From DATMBL01 sp035559295 (GTDB lineage: Bacteria; Desulfobacterota; Binatia; UBA9968): a stretch of 10,467 nucleotides of DNA. The translations under genes and the position numbers were made by a program. The notes below the pieces were generated by a model that did not search any database, was not told the origin of the DNA, and saw only the letters and a list, made by a program, of their open reading frames with translations. The stretch lies in assembly GCA_035559295.1 (NCBI GenBank), contig DATMBL010000315.1, forward strand, positions 1 to 10,467. The letters are read 5' to 3'. Below, one piece after another: positions 1 to 7,430 of this stretch; the first letter of the stretch is position 1, and every line of letters begins with the position of its first letter.

Positions 1-1852
1 TCAGTTGGCCCAAGCTGCTCACCTGATCGCGCGATTCGAGCAACGACGTTCCGATCTGATCCGCTCCCGCCGCTACGAGAGTTTTACGGGCTGCATCCAG
101 CTGTTCGTCCGGGAGCCCCCACAATCCGACGACTATTTTGAGGTCGGATAACTGAGCACGGAGTCGCTTGCACAGATAACGGGTATGGGCGAGCCCGCCA
201 GGCGGCAGGGCGGCGATAAAAATCAGCCCCGTGCGCTTTTCGCCGGCCGCGGCAATGACCTCGGAGACGAGCCTCTCGTCGCCGATGACCTCGACTTCGT
301 ACCTGGTTGAAGCGAGCAACTGTTTGAGCATCAGAAGCGCCACTTCGTCGGCCTCGTCGCGCGCCGGGCATCCAAGGACGCGTACAGTTTGCCGCGGTGC
401 GGCGCCGTTTTCCCTTGCTGCTCCCGCCGTCCCTGACGCGGCCATGGAGGCCCCCTGCTCGGAATCCAGCTTCTCAAGGATAGCCCTGGTCTCCTGGTAT
501 ATGAACTGCTCCTCGGAGTCCGTCAGCCCGCCTCGCTCGCGATCCATTTTGGCGAAGTTCAAAGCCGGAATGAGAACTCGATCGTAGACTTGATCTCGGG
601 AATGATTTTCCACGTACGCCGTGACGATTTGAGCCGCTTCTTCTCGATCCATGGCTAGCAATCTTTGGTAGTAAACCACGCTGCTTTCCGCTACCGGCTC
701 ATCGCTCATGAGTACGGTGATGTACTGCAACTGGGGAACATATTTTCCCAGGACGACAAGACAGACGGTCAAGGGAGTCGCCATGAGCAGGCCGATGGGT
801 CCCCACAGCCAGGTCCAGAAAGCGACGGAAACGAGCAGCGCGACTTGCGAGACGCCTGCGCTGCCACCCCAGAGCAGGGGCTCCAAAATCATATTGGTTA
901 GGAGTTCCAACACCACGAACAATCCCGCCACCGCCAGGGGGCGCAGCCATCCCTCGAAGACCGCAAGGCCGAGCGCGGCAGGCATGATGGCAGCCACCCA
1001 TGGGCCGACATAAGGAATGAAACGCAAGACCGCGGCAAGGAAACCCCAAAGCGCGGCATAGGGCAGTCCGATCATGAAAAGGCCAAAAGCCACAGCCAGG
1101 CCGAAAGCCGAATTGATGAGCGACTGCATGAGCAAGTAACGGCTGATCCTATGACCTGCATCTTGGAGCGCCTTGGTGGTGATCGTCATGCGCCCGTAAC
1201 CGACGAGACGAATCAGGCGATTTCGTAGCTCGTCGCGCTCGGCGAGCATGAAAATCACCAGCACGACGGCGAGACCGATGCTGGCGAGCCGTTCGACGAC
1301 CGGCCCGGCGATCGTCGGAAGCGGCCAGAAAGTCGAGTCCCGTTCCGCTTGCACGACGACCGGTGCGGCTTCTTTTCTTCCGGCCTTCTCCTCCTTTTCA
1401 ATTTCCTGTTTAATTTCCTTGACCGTTTTTTGTACCTGCTCGATCGTTCCCCCTTTTGTCATCTGTTTAAGATCGATCACCTTTTGCCTGATGTTGCGCT
1501 CGTATCGCGGGATTTCGCTCACGAGCGTGGTAATTTGCACGGTCACGATCCAGCCGATGGAGGCGAGCACCGAAAACGCGAGGATCACGACCAGAACGAC
1601 CGAAGGGATCCTCCCGAGCCCCACGCCTTCAAGTCCATCGACGATCGGGCTCAACAAGAAAGTAAGTAGCAGCGAAAAGGCAACCGGAATAAGGACTGTT
1701 TGGCCAAAATAAAGAATCGCAATCGCAAGAACGAAACTGGCGAGGAAAATTAAAGCCGGCAGCCTGCCTGCCAGGGCGCCGAGAAGCGCCGGCAGATCGG
1801 TTTGCGTTGGTGGCGGTGTCGAGTTATCGGAGGCCCGTGGATCTCTGTTCAT
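1..1852 (-). CDS. AI-2E family permease, long form with C-terminal extension (partial)
   Basis: Polytopic inner-membrane protein of the AI-2E/PerM family, whose members export or exchange small solutes or ions; the substrate here is unknown. The frame is open from ATG 1852 to the left edge (617 codons, no stop), so the C-terminus is missing. Hydrophobic segments lie at about residues 32-72 and 82-105. A charged Lys/Glu-rich, coiled-coil-like stretch follows at 118-162, then further membrane segments at about 186-204, 243-262, 264-300, 304-326 and 336-370. The family signature RFIPYVGPWVAAI is at 277-289. From about 383 the protein becomes soluble: a helical part (383-465), a Gly/Ala-rich linker, then an alternating beta/alpha part from 488 that resembles a cobalamin-binding fold but lacks the DxHxxG histidine. 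An in-frame TAA lies upstream; ATG 1852 is the only good start, with a weak ribosome site. The gene follows the polymerase gene by 58 bases on the same strand, so the two may be co-transcribed. Confidence 0.88.
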   Translation of the reverse strand, partial: MNRDPRASDNSTPPPTQTDLPALLGALAGRLPALIFLASFVLAIAILYFGQTVLIPVAFSLLLTFLLSPIVDGLEGVGLGRIPSVVLVVILAFSVLASIGWIVTVQITTLVSEIPRYERNIRQKVIDLKQMTKGGTIEQVQKTVKEIKQEIEKEEKAGRKEAAPVVVQAERDSTFWPLPTIAGPVVERLASIGLAVVLVIFMLAERDELRNRLIRLVGYGRMTITTKALQDAGHRISRYLLMQSLINSAFGLAVAFGLFMIGLPYAALWGFLAAVLRFIPYVGPWVAAIMPAALGLAVFEGWLRPLAVAGLFVVLELLTNMILEPLLWGGSAGVSQVALLVSVAFWTWLWGPIGLLMATPLTVCLVVLGKYVPQLQYITVLMSDEPVAESSVVYYQRLLAMDREEAAQIVTAYVENHSRDQVYDRVLIPALNFAKMDRERGGLTDSEEQFIYQETRAILEKLDSEQGASMAASGTAGAARENGAAPRQTVRVLGCPARDEADEVALLMLKQLLASTRYEVEVIGDERLVSEVIAAAGEKRTGLIFIAALPPGGLAHTRYLCKRLRAQLSDLKIVVGLWGLPDEQLDAARKTLVAAGADQIGTSLLESRDQVSSLGQL

Positions 1853-1910
1853 TGTTCTCAGGACGACGTCCGCTCCCGGAAGGGCAGGCTTGCTGATTTA
1901 TTGGCGCGTG

Positions 1911-2963
1911 TCATAAGAACCGCTCGAGTTTCACTCGACCGGAGCGCTCGAGGAGCGGCGCCCACAAGTCGCCTTTCTCGCGCACTCTGGCGGCGACGTT
2001 ATGAATGCAAAAATCCTCGATCCGCACACCGCGCTCAACTTCATCCCAGGTAATCGGCGTAGAAACCGCGGCGCGCGGGTGCGGCCGGACGGAATAAACG
2101 GAGGCGAGCGTGCGGCCCCAGGCGTTCTGGTTGTAATCCACGAGCACGCGTTTGGCCGGCCGCTTATCGACACGATACTCCGCGGTAATGAGCTTCGGTT
2201 GGAGAGACGCGAGACTCTGCGCCAGGGCTTTGGCGAAGCGCCAGACGTCCTTTTGGTTCGGCCCGCGGACAATGGGAACATAGATATGGAGACCTCTGGA
2301 GCCGGTGGTCTTCACGTAACACGGCATCTCCAGCCGCTCGAGCGCGTCACGCACGATGAGCGCGGTCTCGAGGACGTGCTCGAACGTAGCGCCTTTGACC
2401 GGATCAAGATCAAAATGCAGATAGTCGGGACGATCAACGTCGTCGCAGCGCGCGTACCATTGGTTCAAGTCGATGCAGCCCAGATTGACCAGCCACAGAA
2501 GCGACAGAAGGTCCTGGACCATAGGAAAGTCGATGATGTTCTCGGAGGCGTGCTCGATCGAGCAAAGCTCGATCCATTCGGGCCGGGGAGACGGCGCTCG
2601 CTTCATAAAGAAAAAATCACCGGCAGCGCCGTTCGGGTAACGTTTCATGACCATCGCACGGTTCTGGAGATGGGGGATGAGATAACGCGCCATATCCGCG
2701 TAGTATTGCAACAAGTCCCGTTTACTGATTCCCAACTCGGGCCAAAACAGCTTCCGTAAGTTGGTGAGCGTAAGCGCTCGGTCTCCTAGCTGGAGCTGCA
2801 CTCGATCGGCCGATTGGGGGATGACGACCGCGGTGATTCCCGGAATCGGGCGCCCCTTTGCGCGGCCGCGACGCGATGGATGGCGCGTCCGGGTCGGTCG
2901 CTCCGGCTTTTTCATGGCCAACTTCGACTTCAGCGAGCCCGGCAAATCAGGCTTCCGGCCCAT
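1911..2963 (-). CDS. ligD: Stand-alone LigD-type primase-polymerase domain protein (NHEJ polymerase)
   Basis: 350-residue archaeo-eukaryotic-primase-type polymerase, equivalent to the polymerase domain of DNA ligase D. It adds ribo- or deoxyribonucleotides and fills gaps at double-strand breaks bridged by Ku. The metal-binding DLDP motif is at residues 185-188 (Asp185, Asp187). Further family motifs are KTTGSRGLHIYVP (218-230, with His226) and VLVDYNQNAWG (273-283, with Asp276 in the position of the third catalytic Asp), followed by YSVRP and a VSTPITWDE block (300-308). There is no ligase or phosphoesterase domain, so it covers only one of the three LigD activities. A basic N-terminal tail (about 1-40) precedes the fold. 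An in-frame stop lies just upstream. ATG 2963 gives the full ORF; Met17 (2915) is an alternative start, and neither has an ideally placed ribosome site. The stop of the decayed topoisomerase IB gene is 12 bases upstream, suggesting an ancestral operon. Confidence 0.9.
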   Translation of the reverse strand: MGRKPDLPGSLKSKLAMKKPERPTRTRHPSRRGRAKGRPIPGITAVVIPQSADRVQLQLGDRALTLTNLRKLFWPELGISKRDLLQYYADMARYLIPHLQNRAMVMKRYPNGAAGDFFFMKRAPSPRPEWIELCSIEHASENIIDFPMVQDLLSLLWLVNLGCIDLNQWYARCDDVDRPDYLHFDLDPVKGATFEHVLETALIVRDALERLEMPCYVKTTGSRGLHIYVPIVRGPNQKDVWRFAKALAQSLASLQPKLITAEYRVDKRPAKRVLVDYNQNAWGRTLASVYSVRPHPRAAVSTPITWDEVERGVRIEDFCIHNVAARVREKGDLWAPLLERSGRVKLERFL

Positions 2964-2975
2964 CCGGGCTAGCGG

Positions 2976-3260
2976 TTATTTTCCTTTGCCGTTCTTTGCG
3001 CCCGGACCGCTAGTCGTGACCTGCCGCAGGAGTGCCAGACCGCGGCTTGCTCTCATGACAGGCCCGCCGGGACTCGCCGCCCCTCCATCCGGCGGAAGCT
3101 TCCCAGCAGGAGGTCCCCTCTGTGTACGCATCGATCACGGCCGTATGAATATAACACTTGCGGCAAAAGCCCTCGTGTTGCTCAACTGTTTGGCTATTCG
3201 CTTCGACGGCTGAGCGATATGGTTTCTCCCCTTCGCATCCGTCTTCGCATCCGTCCGGTG
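2976..3260 (-). pseudogene. Decayed 3' end of a DNA topoisomerase IB gene
   Basis: Reading the minus strand in shifting frames recovers the C-terminal part of a bacterial type IB topoisomerase. In order: IAKQLSNTRAF; CRKCYIHTAVIDAY, which holds the region of the active-site tyrosine (family pattern LGNTxxxCRKCYIHPxVIDAY); LLLGSFRRMEGRRVPAGLS; EQAAV; then LALLRQVTTSG and a Lys-rich end with TAA at 2976-2978. The pieces join if one T is restored in the A-run at 3165-3168 (plus strand), one C near 3114-3118 and one C near 3035-3037, and if the TGA at 3053-3055 is read as a former CGA. Three deletions and a nonsense codon in about 130 bases, beside long intact genes, indicate decay rather than sequencing error. 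A 12-bp tandem duplication (3231-3254) lies in the same remnant. The N-terminal two thirds of the gene are not recognisable; the upstream limit of about 3260 is approximate. Confidence 0.75.
3231..3254. repeat. 12-bp tandem duplication
   Basis: The unit cttcgcatccgt occurs twice head to tail. In the minus-strand frame of the topoisomerase IB remnant it reads TDAKTDAK, so the duplication preserved frame and may predate the decay. Confidence 0.8.
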
Positions 3261-3568
3261 GCCTGCAAATGGCCCGTGGCGCAGTGAGCAGAGATCGAGT
3301 CTCCCGATCCGGCATCGGTCAGAAAGCAAAACTTACACCAACAGGTGCCGTAACGTGGGTCCCGGCAAACGCGCTCGTCTTAGTTTTGCGCCAGATGCCA
3401 GCGGAGTTTCCCGTCTCTGATACACTTTGCAGTCTATCGCGATGAAATAACCCTTCTCTTCTTCTCTCGTAACAATCGCTTGTACGCGCGTGGCGCAGCT
3501 TTTGCGTGCGAGCGTGATCGCGCTACCGGCCTCGAGTAACGGCGCGGTTGCGCGAAGGAGAACGGACC
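3261..3568. other. Non-coding stretch between topoisomerase remnant and DUF3309 gene
   Basis: No convincing gene on either strand. The short ORFs here have no recognisable motif or ribosome site. It should contain the DUF3309 promoter and probably further decayed topoisomerase IB sequence, since only the C-terminal part of that gene is seen to the left. I could not identify either with confidence. A pyrimidine-rich run (3451-3467) and a good Shine-Dalgarno (3555-3560) at the right end are the only obvious landmarks. Confidence 0.5.
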
Positions 3569-3721
3569 ATGTCGACGATACTGATCATCATTCTAATCTT
3601 ATTACTCTTGGGCGCTCTCCCAACATGGCCTTACAGCTCCGCTTGGGGCTACGGTCCGAGCGGCGTCCTGGGCCTTATCTTGATCATTATCATTATCCTT
3701 GCCTTGATGGGCCGGCTCTAA
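3569..3721 (+). CDS. DUF3309 family membrane miniprotein
   Basis: 50-residue protein made almost entirely of two hydrophobic helices (residues about 3-17 and 33-47) joined by a short loop, LPTWPYSSAWGYGPSG, which is the diagnostic block of the DUF3309 family (Trp-Pro-Tyr/His-Ser then Gly-Tyr-Gly-Pro-Ser-Gly). Family function is unknown; members are tiny predicted inner-membrane proteins, common in soil Proteobacteria and relatives and often found near stress genes. The start is well supported: AAGGAG (3555-3560) sits 8 bases before ATG. The length matches the family. It lies 112 bases before the glycosyltransferase on the same strand and may share its transcript. Confidence 0.88.
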   Translation: MSTILIIILILLLLGALPTWPYSSAWGYGPSGVLGLILIIIIILALMGRL

Positions 3722-3833
3722 GCTTTTCCGGCACGGCACGCGCCTTAAAGCCGGACCGGCGCCACGCGGCACAGGTGCGGTTCTGTTGCGCTTCGTTGCC
3801 GAATGCAAGCTGGACGCGGAGGAATGAAGCGCA

Positions 3834-4946
3834 ATGAAAATCGCTCAGGTTGCTCCACTTTACGAAAGCGTACCGCCACGTTTCTACGGCGGTACCGAAC
3901 GCGTCGTTTCTTACCTGACTGAAGAGCTGGTGAAGGCCGGCCATGAGGTGACGCTCTTCGCCAGCGGCGACTCGGTGACTCGTGCCCGTCTGGTCGCGTC
4001 GTGTCGCCAGGCGCTTCGCCTGGACGAACGGATCACCGACCCGCTCGCCTACCACTTTATCCACCTCGAGCAGGTCTTCGAGCTAGCGTCCCGGTTCGAT
4101 ATCATTCACTTCCACACAGACTACCTTCACCTGCCGCTGGCACGCAGAACGACGACCGCCCACGTTACGACACTGCACGGTAGGCTCGACATTCCCGACC
4201 TGGTGCCGCTATTTCAGAGGTTTGGGGGTCTGCCTTTCGTTTCCATCTCTTTGGCCCAGCGCCAGCCGCTTAGCTGGATCAATTGGCAAGGCACGGTTTA
4301 CCACGGTTTGCCCGTGGAGCTTTATCAGGCGAGCGACGGAGCGGGAGACTACCTGGCGTTCCTGGGGCGCATATCCCCAGAGAAACGGGTCGATCGCGCC
4401 ATCGAGATCGCAAAGACTGCGGGCATGAAGCTTAGGATCGCCGCAAAGATCGACAGAGCGGACCGCAAGTACGTGGACAAGCGGATCCGGCCGTTGCTCG
4501 ATGATCCGGACGTGGAATGCATAGGCGAGATCAACGACCAGGGTAAACAAGAATTTCTCGGCGACGCCCGCGCTTTGCTGTTTCCAATCGATTGGCCTGA
4601 GCCGTTCGGCTTGGTGCTCATAGAAGCCATGGCGTGCGGGACTCCCGTGATTGCTTACCCTCACGGTTCCGTGCCGGAGTTGGTTGTCGAGGGGCAGACC
4701 GGGTTTGTCGTCGATACCGTCGACGCCGCGGCGGCCGCAGTGGAAAAAGCAAGACATTTCGATCGCGCGAGGTGCAGGAAGATTTTTGAGGAACGCTTCA
4801 CCGCTCCACGCATGGCCCGCGACTACCTCGAAGTTTACGAGCGGCTTATCAGCCAGCGACAAGTGAAGGAACGGCAAAAAAGCGAGAAGCCCAGAGTATC
4901 CCGTCCCGGCGCTCTTCTAACGGGAGAGGCGCGATTGGGAAAGTAA
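3834..4946 (+). CDS. GT4-family (GT-B fold) glycosyltransferase
   Basis: 370-residue cytoplasmic glycosyltransferase that transfers a sugar from a nucleotide-sugar donor; donor and acceptor are unknown. The N-terminal Rossmann domain carries the acceptor-side glycine loop FYGGTERVV (17-25) and HVTTLHGRLD (about 110-119). The C-terminal donor domain starts near YLAFLGRISPEKRVDRAIE (about 173-191). It has the retaining GT4 E-x7-E motif, EPFGLVLIE (256-264), followed by AMACGTPVIAYPHGSVPELV and TGFVVD, which are typical donor-binding blocks. The C-terminal 30 residues are charged and not conserved-looking. GGAGGA upstream of ATG 3834 gives a good ribosome site. The gene converges on the debranching-type glucosidase, 110 bases away. 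This protein type is often found beside that glucosidase in soil bacteria, suggesting a shared role in an alpha-glucan, trehalose-like or glycoside product (inference). Confidence 0.9.
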   Translation: MKIAQVAPLYESVPPRFYGGTERVVSYLTEELVKAGHEVTLFASGDSVTRARLVASCRQALRLDERITDPLAYHFIHLEQVFELASRFDIIHFHTDYLHLPLARRTTTAHVTTLHGRLDIPDLVPLFQRFGGLPFVSISLAQRQPLSWINWQGTVYHGLPVELYQASDGAGDYLAFLGRISPEKRVDRAIEIAKTAGMKLRIAAKIDRADRKYVDKRIRPLLDDPDVECIGEINDQGKQEFLGDARALLFPIDWPEPFGLVLIEAMACGTPVIAYPHGSVPELVVEGQTGFVVDTVDAAAAAVEKARHFDRARCRKIFEERFTAPRMARDYLEVYERLISQRQVKERQKSEKPRVSRPGALLTGEARLGK

Positions 4947-4970
4947 GCTTCGAGATTATTAACCTGCGCG

Positions 4971-4992
4971 CCCTTTGTGTTCTTTGTGGCTA
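4971..4992. repeat. Candidate dispersed intergenic repeat (TTTGTGTTCTTTGTGG type)
   Basis: Between the convergent glycosyltransferase and glucosidase genes is ctttgtgttctttgtgg (4973-4989; minus strand CCACAAAGAACACAAAG), an imperfect direct repeat of a 9-base unit. Sequences of this form recur between genes in several environmental bacterial phyla, from memory. Whether it is repeated in this genome cannot be seen from one copy. Confidence 0.4.
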
Positions 4993-5056
4993 GATCCTCG
5001 GTCGGCTACGCCCTGCCGTTTATCAGGTGAATCTTCCGAAGTCGATTGGCAGTCCG

Positions 5057-7213
5057 TTAGCGAATGACGATATTGACGTCGCCGCGGCGGCGTTCCACTC
5101 CGATGCCGTGAAACGAGCGATCGACGACGAGGTCGAGCGAGGCCGAACCCACCCGGAGATTCTTGATCTGGACTTTCTCCATGAACGCAGGCAGGAGCGG
5201 CGAGGTGAACGACACCTTCGATTCGGTTGCGTCGATCGACAGACCCAAGCAGCTCTGCAACAGCAAAAACACCGCACCTGCGGCCCAGGCTTGCGGCGCG
5301 CAGGCGACCGGATATAACGTCGGACCTTCCCCGTCCCGGCGGGGAAATCCACAGAAGAGCTCCGGCATGCGCCGCAACTCGAGGAACAAACTCGCGTCGA
5401 ACAGCGCCGTCAGGACTTTATTGGCCGCCTCCTTCATGCCGTAACGCGCCAGCCCGGCGGCAATGATCGCGTTGTCGTGCGGCCAGACCGAACCGTTGTG
5501 GTACGACATCGGATTGTACCGCACCTCCGAAGTCGCCAGTGTTCGGATGCCCCAGCCCGAAAACGACTCATCGCTCAGGAGCGTCTGTGCAACGCGGGCA
5601 GCGTACTCCTCGGAGGCGATGCCGGTGAAAAGGCAGTGGCCGGCGTTCGAGGCCCTGATGCGGCAAGGCCGCTTTGCTTCGTCAAGAGCCATGGCATAGG
5701 TGGAAATTTTTTCCGACCAAAAAGCTTCATTAAAGCGTTTCTTGAGGGACTCGGCTTTGTCCACCAGATCGCGCGCCAGCGCGAACTCCGCCAGACTAAA
5801 CGCCAGCCGCGCCGCTTCGCGCCGGGCGGCATACGCGTATCCCTGGACTTCACACAAAGCAACCGGCCCCTGCGGCAACGAGCCGTCCTCGTGCGACAAC
5901 GAATCCCATGAGTCCTTCCAACCCTGCTGCGCCAGCCCGCGGGTCGACCGGCGGCAGGATTCGACGAACCCGTCCCCGTCGGGATCGCCGTAGGTGTCGA
6001 GCCACTTGAGCGCGAGTTTAATTTGAGGCCAGATCGACTTGATGAACTCCAAATCGCCCGTCCGTTCGTGGTACGCGCCCGCCAGCATGACAAAGAGCGG
6101 CGTTGCATCCGTGCTGCCGTAATAGCGCGCGAACGGGATCTCCCCCAAGGCCGCCATCTCGCCGGTTCGGACTTCATGGAGGATTTTCCCGGGTTCGGCG
6201 TCCTTTTCCGGGATCGTCTCGGTCGCCTGCGTCGCCGCGAGATAGCCCAGCACTCCCTTTGCCACGCGCGGATTGATCCAAAGGAACTCCAGCGCTGTGA
6301 TGATGCCATCGCGCCCGAACGCGGTGTTAAACCAAGGGACTCCGGCATAGGGGTAGAGACCGTACTCGGTCTCGGTGAACATCATGTGCAAATCCGCCGA
6401 GGAGCGGTTCAACCACCCGTTGAACTCATCGTTCGATGTGAAAATCCGGCACTCTTCCGCTTTGCGTTTCCTGATCGCTTGCGCCGTTTGGTGCAGCGCC
6501 TCTTCGGGAGCCACGTCTTGAGCCAACGATGAGTCACCGACGCTGAAGGCGTATCGGATCGAAAAAACTTCCTGCTCTTTTGGCGCCAGGATTTTTCTGT
6601 ACGAGGCTTCCTCGCCGCCGAGCTTTTCGGGAGCGGGATGAAAGTCGATGCGAGTCTGCCGCCTGACACCGTCCAGGCCCTTATAGGCCAGGGTCACGGC
6701 ATCGGTTTGGATTTCGGCTTGGAGGCGTACGCCGCGTTTGTTGCGTTTCACGCCGCGCACTTCGAAGATGTCGATGAAATCGGCATCGAACTGAATCGAA
6801 AACGTTAGTTCAACCGGCTGCAGACCGTAGTTGACGAAGCTCAGGCGCTCGTAGCAGACGGCGTTCCACAAGAACTTCGATCGTGAAATATGCAAGTCGC
6901 CGCGCGGTAGAGCGATCACGCCGTCCAAGTAAATGTCCGGGTTCGTGAGATCTACCGAAAGCAGCACGTTGTCTTCTTTGATTGTCGAGCTGAGAAGGAA
7001 CGGCGCCAGATTGCCGAGCGTAAACACGAGTCGAGAGAGAAAGCGCGTGCCCTGGTAGTAAATCCCCTGTTCACCGAGCCCGACCTGCTGGATATCTCCA
7101 TGCCGATCGAACACTCCGAAGCTCTCCCCGTGCTTTAGAACCCTCGCCTCTTCGGCGGTCGACGCCGTGGCGAGAATGTAATACTCGTCGGTAAGGCGGA
7201 GTACGTCGTTCAT
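5057..7213 (-). CDS. Amylo-alpha-1,6-glucosidase (glycogen debranching enzyme)-like protein
   Basis: Large cytoplasmic glycosidase of the bacterial GDB1-like family, predicted to cleave alpha-1,6 branches or related alpha-glucosidic bonds. From ATG 7213 it has 718 residues. The N-terminal beta-rich domain (about 1-255) carries VLKHGESFGVFDRHGDIQ and GIYYQGTRFLSRL. The (alpha/alpha)6 catalytic domain holds PWFNTAFGRDGIIT (293-306), QGWKDSWDSL (430-439), ALCEVQGYAYAA (452-463) and YHNGSVWPHDNAIIAAGLARYG (571-592), all hallmarks of the family; length is normal and no key block is missing. The frame also opens at a GTG at 7294, adding 27 residues. ATG 7213 is preferred because family members begin just before the RL-DEYYILA block, though neither start has a good Shine-Dalgarno. 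It is divergent from terC and convergent with the glycosyltransferase, its likely partner. Other possible substrates are oligosaccharides made by that enzyme. Confidence 0.9.
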   Translation of the reverse strand: MNDVLRLTDEYYILATASTAEEARVLKHGESFGVFDRHGDIQQVGLGEQGIYYQGTRFLSRLVFTLGNLAPFLLSSTIKEDNVLLSVDLTNPDIYLDGVIALPRGDLHISRSKFLWNAVCYERLSFVNYGLQPVELTFSIQFDADFIDIFEVRGVKRNKRGVRLQAEIQTDAVTLAYKGLDGVRRQTRIDFHPAPEKLGGEEASYRKILAPKEQEVFSIRYAFSVGDSSLAQDVAPEEALHQTAQAIRKRKAEECRIFTSNDEFNGWLNRSSADLHMMFTETEYGLYPYAGVPWFNTAFGRDGIITALEFLWINPRVAKGVLGYLAATQATETIPEKDAEPGKILHEVRTGEMAALGEIPFARYYGSTDATPLFVMLAGAYHERTGDLEFIKSIWPQIKLALKWLDTYGDPDGDGFVESCRRSTRGLAQQGWKDSWDSLSHEDGSLPQGPVALCEVQGYAYAARREAARLAFSLAEFALARDLVDKAESLKKRFNEAFWSEKISTYAMALDEAKRPCRIRASNAGHCLFTGIASEEYAARVAQTLLSDESFSGWGIRTLATSEVRYNPMSYHNGSVWPHDNAIIAAGLARYGMKEAANKVLTALFDASLFLELRRMPELFCGFPRRDGEGPTLYPVACAPQAWAAGAVFLLLQSCLGLSIDATESKVSFTSPLLPAFMEKVQIKNLRVGSASLDLVVDRSFHGIGVERRRGDVNIVIR

Positions 7214-7330
7214 AGCTTTGCGGTGTAAAAGGATACCAAATGGTCCGAGCGACGGCCAGTTTTTTTCAAGTGCTGCGCGCCGTAACTCCGGCACTGAGCC
7301 GCAGAGAGTCGTCTCCCGAAGAGAGGCAAC

Positions 7331-7390
7331 ATGGCACGAAGATTGCGCGCGACAAGTGAGCTGTTGCCGAGCCGGAGATCACAAGACTAG
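7331..7390 (+). promoter_or_regulatory. Possible leader peptide ORF upstream of terC
   Basis: A 19-codon ORF (MARRLRATSELLPSRRSQD) follows AGAGAGG with 4-base spacing and ends 40 bases before the terC start. Its Arg-rich content and the absence of a good Shine-Dalgarno directly before terC make translational coupling or attenuation conceivable, but there is no homology evidence and it may be chance. Confidence 0.2.
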
Positions 7391-7430
7391 CGGATTGGGC
7401 AGGTGACGAATAGAGCCAGGCCGATCGGGA

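Noticed and set aside
1248..1712. 154-codon plus-strand ORF with hydrophobic stretches
   Set aside because: Antisense to the AI-2E permease; its apparent hydrophobicity is a by-product of the opposite-strand codons.
2001..2759. Open frame of 252 codons on the plus strand
   Set aside because: It is antisense to the LigD-type polymerase gene, whose motifs and length are clear; the translation has no recognisable domain.
4209..4877. Open frame of 222 codons on the minus strand
   Set aside because: It is antisense to the glycosyltransferase; no motif and no ribosome site.
5575..6532. Long open frames on both strands inside the glucosidase gene
   Set aside because: They are Arg/Ser/Pro-rich shadow translations of the GC-rich real gene.
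7214..7430. Possible yybP-ykoY manganese riboswitch upstream of terC
   Set aside because: The conserved loop sequences of that riboswitch are not visible; only short, weak stems are present.
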